In this document: positions 40,977-49,786 of the stretch, in pieces
How positions within the stretch are numbered: the first letter of the stretch is position 1
Layout: every line of letters starts with the position of its first letter
From: Acidovorax sp.
Lineage (GTDB): Bacteria; Pseudomonadota; Gammaproteobacteria; Burkholderiales; Burkholderiaceae_C
Length of the DNA stretch: 64,000 nt
Assembly: GCF_027492855.1 (NCBI RefSeq)
Contig: NZ_JAPUDY010000040.1
Span: forward strand, 1 to 64,000
Direction: 5' to 3'
Program-made: the position numbers and the translations under genes
Notes under the pieces: generated by a model
What the model was told of the DNA's origin: nothing
What the model saw: the letters and a program-made list of their open reading frames with translations, nothing else
Databases searched by the model: none

Positions 40977-42091
40977 GAAGAATGTCCTTGCAAAGAAGCG
41001 AAAGAACCGCAGTGGCTGGACGCGGGCGCTGCAAGGCTGGCGTGGGGCTGGGCGGGGGAGTGGATGAAACCGGCATCGGGCAGCTTGCCGCCCAGCAAAG
41101 CCGGGTCGCGCGCGTAGAGCTGTTCGAAGAAAAAGGCGATGTCGCTTCGCGCGGCTTGGGCGGGCACGGCGTCGAGTTGGCTGGTGGCGATGGCGTCGGC
41201 CACGGCCTCGGGCGTGAGCAGGTCAATGCGTGCCGCCATCAGGCGTCCGCAGTCCTGTGGATTGGCGCGGCACCACGCCACCGAGCGTGCGTAGGCCTCG
41301 CTGACGGCGGCCAGCACGGCGGGCTGCCCACGCACCGCGCCCACGGCCGCGATGCCCGCTTGTGGCAGGCGGGGTGGGCGTTGGAACACGCGGCCCCATT
41401 CCTGCTGCAGATCGGCGCCCCGGTGCAACTCGGGTGCGATGAGGCCCACAGGAAACGACTGCGTCTTGCGCAGCGCCATCGATACCGCGGGCTCGGACAG
41501 CAGTGCGTGGGATACCCGGCGCGTGATGAGCAACTGCATCGCCTCCATGGGCGTGGGCACGTAGCGCACGCGCAGGTCGCGCCGCACGTCCAGCCCCTGC
41601 TTGGCAGCCAGCAGCTGCAGCATCAGGTCGGGCATGTCGCCGCGAAACGGCACGGCGATCTCCTCGCCGCGGAAGTCCGCAAGCGCCTTGCGCTGCGCAT
41701 CGCGCGTGACGATCCACAGCGCGCCCCAGGTGGCGATGTTCAGCAGCGTCACGCCCGCGCCCCGGTTGTAGAGGTTGGCGGCCACGTTGCTCGGCATGGC
41801 CAGCACGTCGGCCTTGTGGCCCAGGGCCATCACGCGCAGCTGGTCGGGGTCGCGCCACAGGGTGAAGGTGGTGTGCTCGGTGATGCCGCCGAGCGCGTTC
41901 GTCTCGGCCATGTGGATGAGCGGCGCGGAGACGATGGCAGGCGGCCCGGCCAGCGCGATCCGTGGCAGGCGGCCTGCGGCTGCAGCTGCTGCTGCAGCGG
42001 GCGGCGCGGCCCATGTGGACCCGGCCAGCGCCAGGGCGCCGCTTGCTGCCAGCCACTGGCGGCGGCGCAGGTTACCCAAGGAGGAGGTCAT
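40955..42091 (-). CDS. Tat-exported ABC binding protein, NitT/TauT (NMT1-like)
   Basis: The 378-residue protein begins MTSSLGNLRRRQWLAASGALALAG, a twin-arginine signal sequence, so it is probably exported folded. The body (IALAGPPAIVSAPLIHMAE; ADVLAMPSNVAANLYNRGAG; WGALWIVTRDAQRKALADFRGEEIAVPFRGDMPDLMLQLL) is of the NMT1/THI5/SsuA type. The ATG at 42091 is preceded by GAGGGGAG at good spacing; upstream start candidates lack this. It starts 13 bases after the first receptor gene and overlaps the cupin. It must work with the permease and ATPase 8 kb further down the same operon. Its C-terminus is a low-complexity His/Ser/Ala tail. Confidence 0.82.
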   Translation of the reverse strand: MTSSLGNLRRRQWLAASGALALAGSTWAAPPAAAAAAAAGRLPRIALAGPPAIVSAPLIHMAETNALGGITEHTTFTLWRDPDQLRVMALGHKADVLAMPSNVAANLYNRGAGVTLLNIATWGALWIVTRDAQRKALADFRGEEIAVPFRGDMPDLMLQLLAAKQGLDVRRDLRVRYVPTPMEAMQLLITRRVSHALLSEPAVSMALRKTQSFPVGLIAPELHRGADLQQEWGRVFQRPPRLPQAGIAAVGAVRGQPAVLAAVSEAYARSVAWCRANPQDCGRLMAARIDLLTPEAVADAIATSQLDAVPAQAARSDIAFFFEQLYARDPALLGGKLPDAGFIHSPAQPHASLAAPASSHCGSFASLQGHSSCHNAIA

Positions 42092-42104
42092 GGCGGCGCT
42101 CCCC

Positions 42105-44240
42105 TCAGAACTGGTAGTTGACACCGGCCGCAAAGCTGCGGCCCAGGCCCGGCAGGTAGCCCGGCTGTGCGGCCGTGGCGCGGTTGCGGATGGCGTAGCT
42201 GCTGGCGTAGCGGCGGTCGGTCACGTTCTCGGCCTGCAGGTAGGCGGCCCAGGGGCCGTTGCGCCATTCGAGCTTCATGCCCAGCAGCGCATAGGCGTCC
42301 TGCTCGGCGCCTGCGGTGTTGGCGTGGTCGGTGGGCGTGCTGGTGGGCAGCCAGCGCAGGTTGGGCCCAAAGCGCCAGGCCCCCACGCGCCACAGTACTT
42401 CGGCGTTGATGAGGTGGCGTGGCACGCCCGCGATCTGCTTGCCCGCGTATTCGCCGCCCTTGAAGCGGAAATCGCTGTACGTCCACGAACCGCGCCAGTC
42501 GAGCGCACCCATGGCCAGGGGCAGGGTGCCCGACAGGCCCGCTTCCACGCCCTGGTGGCGTGTGCCGCCCGCGTAGTTGTAAGTGCCCACCTTGATGCCG
42601 TCGGCGTCGGTGGTGCTGATGAGTTCGTCGGCCACCTGGCTGCGGTAGACCGCAGCGGTCCAATGCACCGCACCCGTGCCATCGCCCCAGCGGCCCGCGC
42701 CGCCCAGCTCGGCCGTGGTGGCGCGCTGCATGCGCAGGCGGATCAGTTCACTGCGGGCCGTGGCCGGGTTGTTGGGGGCCACGGTGGCGCTCAGGACTTC
42801 CCAGAACGTCGGCGCCTCCTGGCTGCGGCTCAGGTTGGCCCACCAGCGTGTGGTGGGCGTGGGGTTCCAGTTCACGCCCACCTTGGGCGTGGCAAAGGTC
42901 CATTGCTGGTCCAGCCCAGCGCCGCCGGTGCGGCTGGCCGCATCGCGCGACTGGCGACTCCACTGCAGGTGGCCGACCAGCGTCCACTCTGGCGCCATGC
43001 GCCAGTCGGCGGCGGCCAGGGCCTGCAGGTTGTCTGCGGTGAGGTCGTAGGCGCCAAAACGCTGAAGGCGCGTGCCGTTGGCGGGGTTGTTGGCGTACAG
43101 GTCGCGGTCCATGTTGCTGCGCGACCACGACAAGGCCGTGCGCCAGCCCAGCGGCCCGGCCTCGCCCGCCGGGCGGCCGCTGGCCTGCCACTGCGCGCCG
43201 GTGGTGCGGGTGCTGCTGACCGTGTGGCTGGTCTGGTTGTTGAACATGTCGTCCGTGTCTTGCCAGTACACGCCCACTTCCTGGCGCAGGGCCTCGCTGC
43301 CCCAACGCGAGCGGTTGGCCAGGCGCAGTTGCGTGGCCTCGCGGCGCGGGTCGCGCTTGTAGACGTTCAGGAGCTGGTCCTGGGGCGTGTTGCCGTCGCC
43401 CAGCACGCCGCGCGGGTTGGAGGAGATGCGGTCTTTGGGCACCACGGTGGGGATCTGGAATGCCAGGTCTGTCCAACTCACGAAGGTGCGGTTTTCAAAA
43501 CCGCCATCGCCCATGAACCCGATGTTGGCGTGCACCGCGTCGCGGCTGGAGGCGGAATGGTGGCGGTAGCCGTCAAGGCGGTCGCGGCTTGCGCTCAGGC
43601 GCGCGTCCCATTGCTCGCCGCGTGAGCCCACGGCGGCCTGCAGCCCCTCGCGGCCAAAGCTGCCTGCCTCGGCGCGTACGCGGCCACGCTCGTCCAACCC
43701 CGTGAGTGACTGGAAGTCCAGCTCGCCGCCCAGCGTGGTCGCCCCCGGCGTGAGCGTGTTGGCGCCGCGCCGGGCGCTCACCAGCGCAGCGTTGCGCGGC
43801 TCGATCAGGCCGATGATGAAAGAGCCGTCGGCCTCATTGAGCGGCAGGCCGTCCTGTAGCAGCAGCACGCCCCGGTTCACCGGGTTGCTCTGGATGCCCG
43901 AGCCGCGGATCGACAGGCGCGGCTGGTCGGTGCCGCCAAAGAAGTCCTGGATCACGATGCCCGGCTGGTAGTCGAGCGCGTCGCGCAGCGTGGCCAGGCG
44001 GGTTTCCTTCTGGGGCTCGACCAGGTTGGTGCCGCCCGGCACGCGGGCCAGGCGCTGGCGCTCCGCCGCTACCGAGGACCGCACTGGCGAGGCATTGGTG
44101 GTGGTGTCTGCGCGCACCGTCACGGCGGGCAACTCGGCGGCCTGCGGGCTGGTGGATTGGGCGGAGGCGGGCAGCGACACAAAGGCGCCAGCCAGTGCGG
44201 CAACCAGAGCCGTGCGACGGAAGGTGAAATGGGGTGGCAT
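42105..44240 (-). CDS. TonB-dependent receptor, FecA-like
   Basis: The 711-residue outer-membrane receptor has a signal peptide (about 1-28), TonB box area (LPAVTVRADT), a plug (ATLRDALDYQPGIVIQDFFGGTDQPRLSIRGSGIQ; RGVLLLQDGLPLNEADGSF) and a barrel ending GVNYQF. The plug resembles that of FecA and of receptors for metal-chelate complexes. The ATG at 44240 precedes the signal peptide; a longer frame upstream is unrelated. It is the first gene of the operon. The divergent gap to the Crp/Fnr gene holds a Fur-like sequence. Confidence 0.9.
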   Translation of the reverse strand: MPPHFTFRRTALVAALAGAFVSLPASAQSTSPQAAELPAVTVRADTTTNASPVRSSVAAERQRLARVPGGTNLVEPQKETRLATLRDALDYQPGIVIQDFFGGTDQPRLSIRGSGIQSNPVNRGVLLLQDGLPLNEADGSFIIGLIEPRNAALVSARRGANTLTPGATTLGGELDFQSLTGLDERGRVRAEAGSFGREGLQAAVGSRGEQWDARLSASRDRLDGYRHHSASSRDAVHANIGFMGDGGFENRTFVSWTDLAFQIPTVVPKDRISSNPRGVLGDGNTPQDQLLNVYKRDPRREATQLRLANRSRWGSEALRQEVGVYWQDTDDMFNNQTSHTVSSTRTTGAQWQASGRPAGEAGPLGWRTALSWSRSNMDRDLYANNPANGTRLQRFGAYDLTADNLQALAAADWRMAPEWTLVGHLQWSRQSRDAASRTGGAGLDQQWTFATPKVGVNWNPTPTTRWWANLSRSQEAPTFWEVLSATVAPNNPATARSELIRLRMQRATTAELGGAGRWGDGTGAVHWTAAVYRSQVADELISTTDADGIKVGTYNYAGGTRHQGVEAGLSGTLPLAMGALDWRGSWTYSDFRFKGGEYAGKQIAGVPRHLINAEVLWRVGAWRFGPNLRWLPTSTPTDHANTAGAEQDAYALLGMKLEWRNGPWAAYLQAENVTDRRYASSYAIRNRATAAQPGYLPGLGRSFAAGVNYQF

Positions 44241-44262
44241 GGCGAATTTACAAGAAAATGAA

Positions 44263-44277
44263 TGAGATTTATTCGTA
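44263..44277. promoter_or_regulatory. Possible Fur box between the receptor and Crp/Fnr genes
   Basis: TGAGATTTATTCGTA agrees at 11 of 14 informative positions with the 7-1-7 Fur consensus (TGAGAATNATTCTCA). It sits in the gap between the divergent first receptor gene and the regulator gene. Iron control would suit a haem or metal-complex uptake operon, but the match is partial. Confidence 0.35.
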
Positions 44278-44312
44278 TTAGTGGAGAATGCCTGCTGAAA
44301 GAGGAATTGAAA

Positions 44313-45068
44313 ATGACTTTTATCAACGCCGTATCGATCGAACGGAGGGTTGTGCGATCTCCTGGCCCGCGCGCGGCGGCGGCGGTGGAAGACCTGCTGG
44401 CGGCCGCGCACCTGCTGGCCGGATTGCCGCGCGAGGTGCTGGCCACCCTGGCGGCCGACGCCGTGTACCGCAGGTACGGGGGCGGCGACACCTTGTTTTA
44501 TGAAGGGGACGAGGCGCGCCACTGCATGCTTGTGGTGCGGGGCTCTATCGAGGTGCTGCGCTACGACGCCTCGGGCGACGAGCGCATGCTGCATTGCTTC
44601 GAGGCGGGCGAGATGGTGGCCGAGGCGGCCATGTTCATGCCCCATGGCCTGTATCCGATGACGGCGCGCGTGCAGGGCGATACGGAGGTCTGGCGCTTTT
44701 CCCGCAGGGCGGTACGCGAAGCCTGCGAGCGCCACCCCGTACTGGCCCTGCGGCTGCTGGAGTCGCTCAGCCTGCGCCTGTACAAGCGGGTGAACCAGGT
44801 GGACTGGCTCACCAGCAGCAGCGCCCAGCAGCGCGTGGCGGCCTATCTGGTGACGCTGGCCGAACGGCTGGGAGAGGAGCAGGACATCGAACTGCCCACC
44901 AGCCAGCGCCACCTTGCAGCGCACCTGGGCATTCGCGCGGAAACGCTCAACCGCATCCTGGCCGAATGGCAGGCCAAGGGCTGGATCAGCGGCGGGCGCC
45001 GCCTGTGGAGCCTGCAGGACATCACACCTTTGCGCACGCTGGCCGCGCCCGCTGCGCGCGCGTTCTGA
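44313..45068 (+). CDS. Crp/Fnr-family transcriptional regulator
   Basis: The 251-residue protein has a cyclic-nucleotide-like sensor domain (YGGGDTLFYEGDEARHCMLVVRGSIEVLRYDASGDERML; about residues 50-130), a long dimer helix and a C-terminal winged helix (LPTSQRHLAAHLGIRAETLNRILAEWQAKGWI). It lacks the N-terminal cysteine cluster of oxygen-sensing Fnr and is more like the DNR/NnrR nitric-oxide group or a general Crp. ATG 44313 has AGAGGA eight bases upstream; an earlier ATG at 44262 overlaps the Fur-like site. It diverges from the receptor operon that ends with NnrS, so it is a likely regulator of it. Confidence 0.85.
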   Translation: MTFINAVSIERRVVRSPGPRAAAAVEDLLAAAHLLAGLPREVLATLAADAVYRRYGGGDTLFYEGDEARHCMLVVRGSIEVLRYDASGDERMLHCFEAGEMVAEAAMFMPHGLYPMTARVQGDTEVWRFSRRAVREACERHPVLALRLLESLSLRLYKRVNQVDWLTSSSAQQRVAAYLVTLAERLGEEQDIELPTSQRHLAAHLGIRAETLNRILAEWQAKGWISGGRRLWSLQDITPLRTLAAPAARAF

Positions 45069-45164
45069 CCGTGTAGGGCCTAAAACACGTTCTTACACAG
45101 GCCCACGGTACACTTTGCGCCTTCCGGGACAGGTTCCCGCGCTCCTTTCCATTGCTCCCGATTC

Positions 45165-45920
45165 ATGGCCCTTACGACGGCGGCCCAGGCCCGCACCAGC
45201 TTTGACCTCAAAAGCGCTTCGCTGCCCGTGGTGGCCGTGGTGCTCAAGACCACCGACGCCGCGCAGTTTGGCGCTGACCTGGCCGAGCGCGTGGCCGATG
45301 CCCCCGGTTTTTTCGACAACGATCCGGTGCTGATCGACCTGGCCGCCGTGCGCGAGGCCGAGGCGGCCATCGACTTTGCCGCCATCGCTGCCGAACTGCG
45401 CCGCCACAACACCCTGCCCGTGGCCGTGCGCGGCGGCAGCCCCGCCCAGATGGATGCCGCGCGTGCCGCCGGCCTGACCGCCGCGCCCGATGCGCCGCCC
45501 GCCCGCGCTGAAGCGCAGGCTCCTGAAGTGCGCGAAGTGATCCGCGAGGTCGAGGTCGAAGTAGTGCGCGAAGTGCCCATGCCCGGCCCTGGCGCCGTGG
45601 TGGTGGACAAACCCCTGCGCTCGGGCCAGCAGGTCTATGCGCGCGGCGCCGACCTGGTGGTGATGGCCGTGGTGAGCTTTGGCGCTGAGGTGATTGCCGA
45701 CGGCAATATCCACGTCTATGCCCCGCTGCGCGGCCGTGCCATTGCCGGTGCGCGCGGCAACACCGAGGCCCGCATTTTTTCGACCTGCCTGGAGCCGCAG
45801 CTGGTCTCCATTGCAGGCATCTACCGCACCACCGAGACCGAGTTGCCCGCCGAGGTGCGCGGTAAACCGGCCCAGGTGCGGCTTGACGGCGAAAAGCTCC
45901 TCATCGAGCCGCTTGCCTGA
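45165..45920 (+). CDS. minC: Septum-site inhibitor MinC
   Basis: The 251-residue product has the MinC N-terminal domain (SFDLKSASLPVVAVVLKTTD) and C-terminal beta-helix (LRSGQQVYARGADLVVMAVVSFGAEVIADGNIHVYAPLRGRAIAGARGN), the part that binds MinD and FtsZ inhibitor surfaces. A charged Ala/Pro/Glu linker of about 40 residues separates them. minD follows after 44 bases. It blocks FtsZ ring formation away from midcell. Confidence 0.96.
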   Translation: MALTTAAQARTSFDLKSASLPVVAVVLKTTDAAQFGADLAERVADAPGFFDNDPVLIDLAAVREAEAAIDFAAIAAELRRHNTLPVAVRGGSPAQMDAARAAGLTAAPDAPPARAEAQAPEVREVIREVEVEVVREVPMPGPGAVVVDKPLRSGQQVYARGADLVVMAVVSFGAEVIADGNIHVYAPLRGRAIAGARGNTEARIFSTCLEPQLVSIAGIYRTTETELPAEVRGKPAQVRLDGEKLLIEPLA

Positions 45921-45964
45921 CGCCATTTTCCATTCGTATCAACCCCACAGAGAATCAGCAACAC

Positions 45965-46783
45965 ATGGCCAAAATCGTCGTCGTGACTTCCGGCAAAGGT
46001 GGCGTGGGCAAGACCACCACCAGTGCCAGCTTTGCCACCGGCCTCGCCCTGCGCGGCCACAAGACCGCCGTGATCGACTTTGACGTCGGCCTGCGCAACC
46101 TGGACCTCATCATGGGCTGTGAGCGCCGCGTGGTGTATGACCTCATCAACGTGATCCATGGCGAGGCCAACCTGAACCAGGCCCTCATCAAGGACAAGCA
46201 GTGCGACAACCTGTTCGTGCTGGCCGCCAGCCAGACACGCGACAAGGACGCCCTGACGCAAGAGGGCGTCGAAAAAGTGCTCAAGGACTTGGCGGCGATG
46301 GACTTCGAGTACATCGTGTGCGATTCGCCTGCCGGTATCGAGAGCGGCGCCCTCATGGCCATGCACTTCGCCGACGAGGCGCTGCTGGTGACCAACCCTG
46401 AGGTGTCGTCCGTGCGCGATTCCGACCGCATCCTGGGCATGCTGGGCAGCAAAACCAAACGCGCCATCGACGGTGGCGAGCCCATCAAGGAGCACCTGCT
46501 CATCACGCGCTACAACCCCAGCCGCGTGCAGGACGGCCAGATGCTGAGCCTGGAAGACATCCAGGACATCCTGCGCATCAAGCTGATCGGTGTGATTCCC
46601 GAGTCGGAAGTGGTGCTGCAGTCGTCCAACCAGGGCACGCCCGCCATCCACGCCAAGGACACGGATGTGTCCGAGGCCTACAAGGATGTGATCGACCGTT
46701 TCCTGGGCGCCACCGACAAGCCGTTGCGTTTCATCGATGCCGAAAAGCCCGGCTTCTTCAAACGCCTGTTCGGGAGCAAGTAA
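45965..46783 (+). CDS. minD: Septum-site ATPase MinD
   Basis: The 272-residue ATPase has the deviant Walker A SGKGGVGKTT (residues 9-18), switch region VIDFDVGLRNLDLIMGCERRVVYDLINV and the C-terminal amphipathic helix (FFKRLFGSK) that binds the membrane. It recruits MinC to the membrane and oscillates with MinE. minE starts 3 bases after its stop. Confidence 0.97.
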   Translation: MAKIVVVTSGKGGVGKTTTSASFATGLALRGHKTAVIDFDVGLRNLDLIMGCERRVVYDLINVIHGEANLNQALIKDKQCDNLFVLAASQTRDKDALTQEGVEKVLKDLAAMDFEYIVCDSPAGIESGALMAMHFADEALLVTNPEVSSVRDSDRILGMLGSKTKRAIDGGEPIKEHLLITRYNPSRVQDGQMLSLEDIQDILRIKLIGVIPESEVVLQSSNQGTPAIHAKDTDVSEAYKDVIDRFLGATDKPLRFIDAEKPGFFKRLFGSK

Positions 46784-46786
46784 GCC

Positions 46787-47053
46787 ATGGCATCTTTCCT
46801 GTCCTTCCTGCTCGGAGAGAAGAAAAAAACCGCCAGCGTGGCCAAGGAGCGGCTGCAGATCATCCTGGCGCATGAGCGCAACGGCCGCAATGCTGCCGAG
46901 CCTGACTACCTGCCCGCGCTGCAGCGCGAACTGGTGGCCGTGATCTCCAAATACGTGAAGATCAACCCCGACGACCTCAAGGTGCACCTGGAACGCCAGG
47001 ACAACCTGGAAGTGCTCGAAGTCAAGATCGAGCTGCCCGACGCGGCGCGCTGA
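46787..47053 (+). CDS. minE: Topological specificity factor MinE
   Basis: The 88-residue protein has the MinD-contact segment ([17 protein letters not shown], about 15-31) and the beta-rich topological domain ([21 protein letters not shown]). It drives the pole-to-pole oscillation of MinCD. It ends the minCDE operon, with a convergent SH3 gene 43 bases on. Confidence 0.97.
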   Translation: MASFLSFLLGEKKKTASVAKERLQIILAHERNGRNAAEPDYLPALQRELVAVISKYVKINPDDLKVHLERQDNLEVLEVKIELPDAAR

Positions 47054-47095
47054 GGCCGCCGCGCACCCGCACCGAGGCCGACGGGCCCCGGTGGC

Positions 47096-47548
47096 TTACC
47101 AGCCCCAGAGCAGGCGCTTGGACACCCAGCCCTTGAGGCCGTCGTCCTGCTGAACCTTCACCCAGCCCGAGCGCCGGTCCAGCGTGCGCAGAACCTCGCC
47201 GTGCTCAGCCTGCCCCAGCACGCGGCTGCGGGTGCCGGGCGCGCTGCGGATGTTGGCCACGCGGCTCTTGACGATGTGATGGGGTGTTTTGTTGACCAGC
47301 GAGCGAAAGACCCAGCCGGTGTCATTCTCGAAGTCGCGCACTTTGAGCCATTGGCCGCTGCGCCCCGTGACCTCCAGCGGAAACCCCTTGCCCAGCGCCC
47401 ACAGCGCGCCATGACGGGTTCCGGCACCTGAGCGCATGTTGATCTCAGGCTTGGCGACACTCACCATCTCCCGGGACTGCGCGCCGTTGGCGAACGCAGC
47501 CAGGGTGAGTGCGAGGAGAAGTGCGGGAATACGTCGGGTGACAGGCAT
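47096..47548 (-). CDS. Secreted protein with two SH3b domains
   Basis: The 150-residue product has a signal peptide (MPVTRRIPALLLALTLAAFANGAQS, about 1-25) and two tandem bacterial SH3 domains: EINMRSGAGTRHGALWALGKGFPLEV...WLKVRDFENDTGWVFRSLV and ANIRSAPGTRSRVLGQAEHGEVLRTL...GWVKVQQDDGLKGWVSKRLLW. ATG 47548 has GGAG five bases upstream; the longer frame upstream is not conserved. SH3b domains often bind peptidoglycan. The family usually sits alone; no partner is visible. Confidence 0.8.
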   Translation of the reverse strand: MPVTRRIPALLLALTLAAFANGAQSREMVSVAKPEINMRSGAGTRHGALWALGKGFPLEVTGRSGQWLKVRDFENDTGWVFRSLVNKTPHHIVKSRVANIRSAPGTRSRVLGQAEHGEVLRTLDRRSGWVKVQQDDGLKGWVSKRLLWGW

Positions 47549-47841
47549 TGGGCTCCATTCTTGAGTCAGTGGCAAACAGCCCGGCGCACGAGTCGTCGTG
47601 CGCCGCAGCATAAAGCCCCGTATTTTTTCAGCCACAGGCTTCTTGTCAAAAGATGACCGCTTTACCGCAGTAGGCGGCATGGATTTTTAGGGGCACGCTA
47701 CCCCCGCCAAACATCGACAGCGGTCTTTCGGACACCGTTCGTTACATTGCCGTGAGAAACATTTTGGACACATATCAGGCATAGTCAGAACCATGGGCGC
47801 CACGCCGTGGCGCACCAGGGGTGGACAACCAGGGGGTGCCT

Positions 47842-49251
47842 ATGAAAAAGCTCGCTGCGCGTGGGGTTGGGGTGGCTTTGTGGTGTTCCGTGCTTGCGTC
47901 CTGCGGGGGCGGTGACCCGCCAGGCGGTGACACCACCAGCGCCGCGCTTAAAAACGCCGCACCCATGGTGCAGATCAGCCTGCAGCCCACGGACGAGGAC
48001 TTTCCCAATCCCGAGCGGGGCTTCTACCGCTTTGCCACCGACCCGGCCCGCATCACCGCCACGTCGCTGCAGTATGTGGTGGACGACGGGCAACGGCTGG
48101 TCTACACCCCGGCCGACCTGAGCGCCTGGCGCACGCGCGATCTGCCCGCCACCTACCTCAACAAACTCAACACCGGTTTTGCCAACCTGCGCAAACAGGG
48201 GCTCAAGGCCGTGCTGCGCTTTGCCTACAACTACCCCGAGACGGAAAACGACTACCTCAACGCCCGCGACGCAACACTTTCGCGCGTCAAGCGCCACATC
48301 ACCCAGCTCACGCCCGTGCTGCAGGCCAATGCCGACGTGATCGCCGTGATGCAGGGCGGCTTTATTGGCGCCTGGGGCGAGTGGCATACCTCGTCCAACA
48401 ACCTCACCAGCCACGTGAACAAGGCCGCCGTGCGCGATGCCCTGCTGGCTGCCTTGCCCAGCCAGCGCACGCTGCAGGTGCGCTATCCGGCTGATTTGAG
48501 GCGCTGGTACCCCGACCCCGCCACCATCACACGCATCGGCTTGCACAACGACTGTTTTCTGGCCAGCCCCGACGACGTAGGCACCTATTTTTCGGAAGAT
48601 CCCGCAGAGTCTGCCGCGCTGCGCACCTATGCCCAACAAGCGGGCGCGCTGACCGGCGCGGGCGGCGAGACCTGCTACCCCCCTGAGGTGGCCCAGGCCC
48701 GCATGCGCTGCCAGGACATCCTGGCCGAAGGCGCGGCCTACCGCATGAGCTATCTCAACCGCGATTACTACGACGGCTTTTTCGCCCAGTGGCAGGCGGG
48801 CGGCTGTATGGCCGATGTGTCGAAAAAGCTGGGCTACCGGCTGGAGCTGCAAACTGTGGCCCACAGCAGCGCGGCCCCCGTGGGCGGCACGCTGGATTGG
48901 TCGCTGGCGCTGGCCAACCAGGGCTGGGCGCAGCCGCTGAATGTGCGCTCCCTGGTGCTGTACCTGGTGGACGCCAACCAGCAGGCCACGCCCCTGCCCC
49001 TGGCCGGCACCGACCTGCGCCAGGCCTTGCCCGGCCAAACCCTGCAACTCAGCGGCAGCGTGGCCTTGCCCGCCAGCCTGCCTGCTGGCAGCTACCAGGT
49101 GCGCCTGGCGGCCCCCGACGAGGCCTCCGCCCTGGCGGACAAACCCGCCTACGCGCTGCGTTTTGCCAACGCCGACCAGGCCGCCAGCGGCGTGCAGTGG
49201 CTGCCCGTGCAAGGCCAACTGGCGCTGGGGAGCGCCGTGCAGATTCAGTAG
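47842..49251 (+). CDS. DUF4874/DUF4832 lipoprotein
   Basis: The 469-residue product has a lipoprotein signal (ALWCSVLASCGGG, cysteine near residue 20). The DUF4874 part includes PNPERGFYRFATDPARITATSLQYV and a TIM-barrel-like stretch (LRFAYNYPETENDYLNARDATLSRVKRHITQLTPVL; GFIGAWGEWHTSSNNL). The C-terminal half (from about residue 330) is the beta-sandwich DUF4832. Such proteins are thought to be carbohydrate-active, but no enzyme activity is known to me. ATG 47842 has AGGGGG upstream; the GTG at 47821 is less likely. Confidence 0.8.
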   Translation: MKKLAARGVGVALWCSVLASCGGGDPPGGDTTSAALKNAAPMVQISLQPTDEDFPNPERGFYRFATDPARITATSLQYVVDDGQRLVYTPADLSAWRTRDLPATYLNKLNTGFANLRKQGLKAVLRFAYNYPETENDYLNARDATLSRVKRHITQLTPVLQANADVIAVMQGGFIGAWGEWHTSSNNLTSHVNKAAVRDALLAALPSQRTLQVRYPADLRRWYPDPATITRIGLHNDCFLASPDDVGTYFSEDPAESAALRTYAQQAGALTGAGGETCYPPEVAQARMRCQDILAEGAAYRMSYLNRDYYDGFFAQWQAGGCMADVSKKLGYRLELQTVAHSSAAPVGGTLDWSLALANQGWAQPLNVRSLVLYLVDANQQATPLPLAGTDLRQALPGQTLQLSGSVALPASLPAGSYQVRLAAPDEASALADKPAYALRFANADQAASGVQWLPVQGQLALGSAVQIQ

Positions 49252-49255
49252 GGGG

Positions 49256-49322
49256 TTTTAGTAAAAAGTGCCTCTGCCGCTTGTTCTTCAATGCCTTGTT
49301 GCTTCTAAAAGCATAGCAAATG
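49256..49322 (-). repeat. Dispersed hairpin repeat, copy 8 (degenerate)
   Basis: On the minus strand TTGCTATGCTTTTAGAAGCAACAAGGC..GAACAAGCGGCAGAGGCACTTTTTAC keeps TGCTATG, CAAGCGGC, AGAGGC and the trailing T/A run. It starts right after the DUF4832 stop. The remainder of the gap (49323-49476) shows no gene. Confidence 0.6.
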
Positions 49323-49476
49323 ATGTGCGCCAAGGTGGCTGCGTTACCGACACCACGGTGTCAGTAGCGCAGCGGTAAGCTTCGCCGCATGGCGGGAAGC
49401 CAAAGTCTTGTGAAACGGATGGCGCTTGTGCAAGCGAATACAGTCGCCATCGTTGTTATGCCCACTGTGGAGTGAT

Positions 49477-49716
49477 ATGGGATTTCCTGCGGCAGAGAAA
49501 GAGCAAATGTTGGCCCTGCATGGCGTGGGGGCCACCGTCGTCACGCGCCTGGAGCAGATAGGGTTCTCGTCGCTGGCCGAGTTGGCGGACGCGGACGTGG
49601 CCGCCGTGACCAAAGCTATCTCGGAGATGATGCGCTCCACCTGCTGGCACAACAGCCCTCAGGCGCGCGGTGCTGTGGGCGCCATCGTGGCGCTGGCGCA
49701 AAGCCATCGGGCGTAG
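49477..49716 (+). CDS. Small helix-hairpin-helix protein
   Basis: The 79-residue protein begins MGFPAAEKEQMLALHGVGATVVTRLEQIGFSSLAELADADVAAV, one helix-hairpin-helix fold of the type that binds DNA without sequence preference (like TfoX C-terminal or Cdd1-like domains). GGAG lies just before the ATG 49477. It precedes a dimeric alpha/beta-barrel protein by 70 bases; no other link is apparent. Confidence 0.65.
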   Translation: MGFPAAEKEQMLALHGVGATVVTRLEQIGFSSLAELADADVAAVTKAISEMMRSTCWHNSPQARGAVGAIVALAQSHRA

Positions 49717-49786
49717 CTGCTGACGCCACGGTGGCAGCAGGGGGTGGGTACGGTCAAGGTTCCTTTTGTTTTTTCGAACCCACCGC

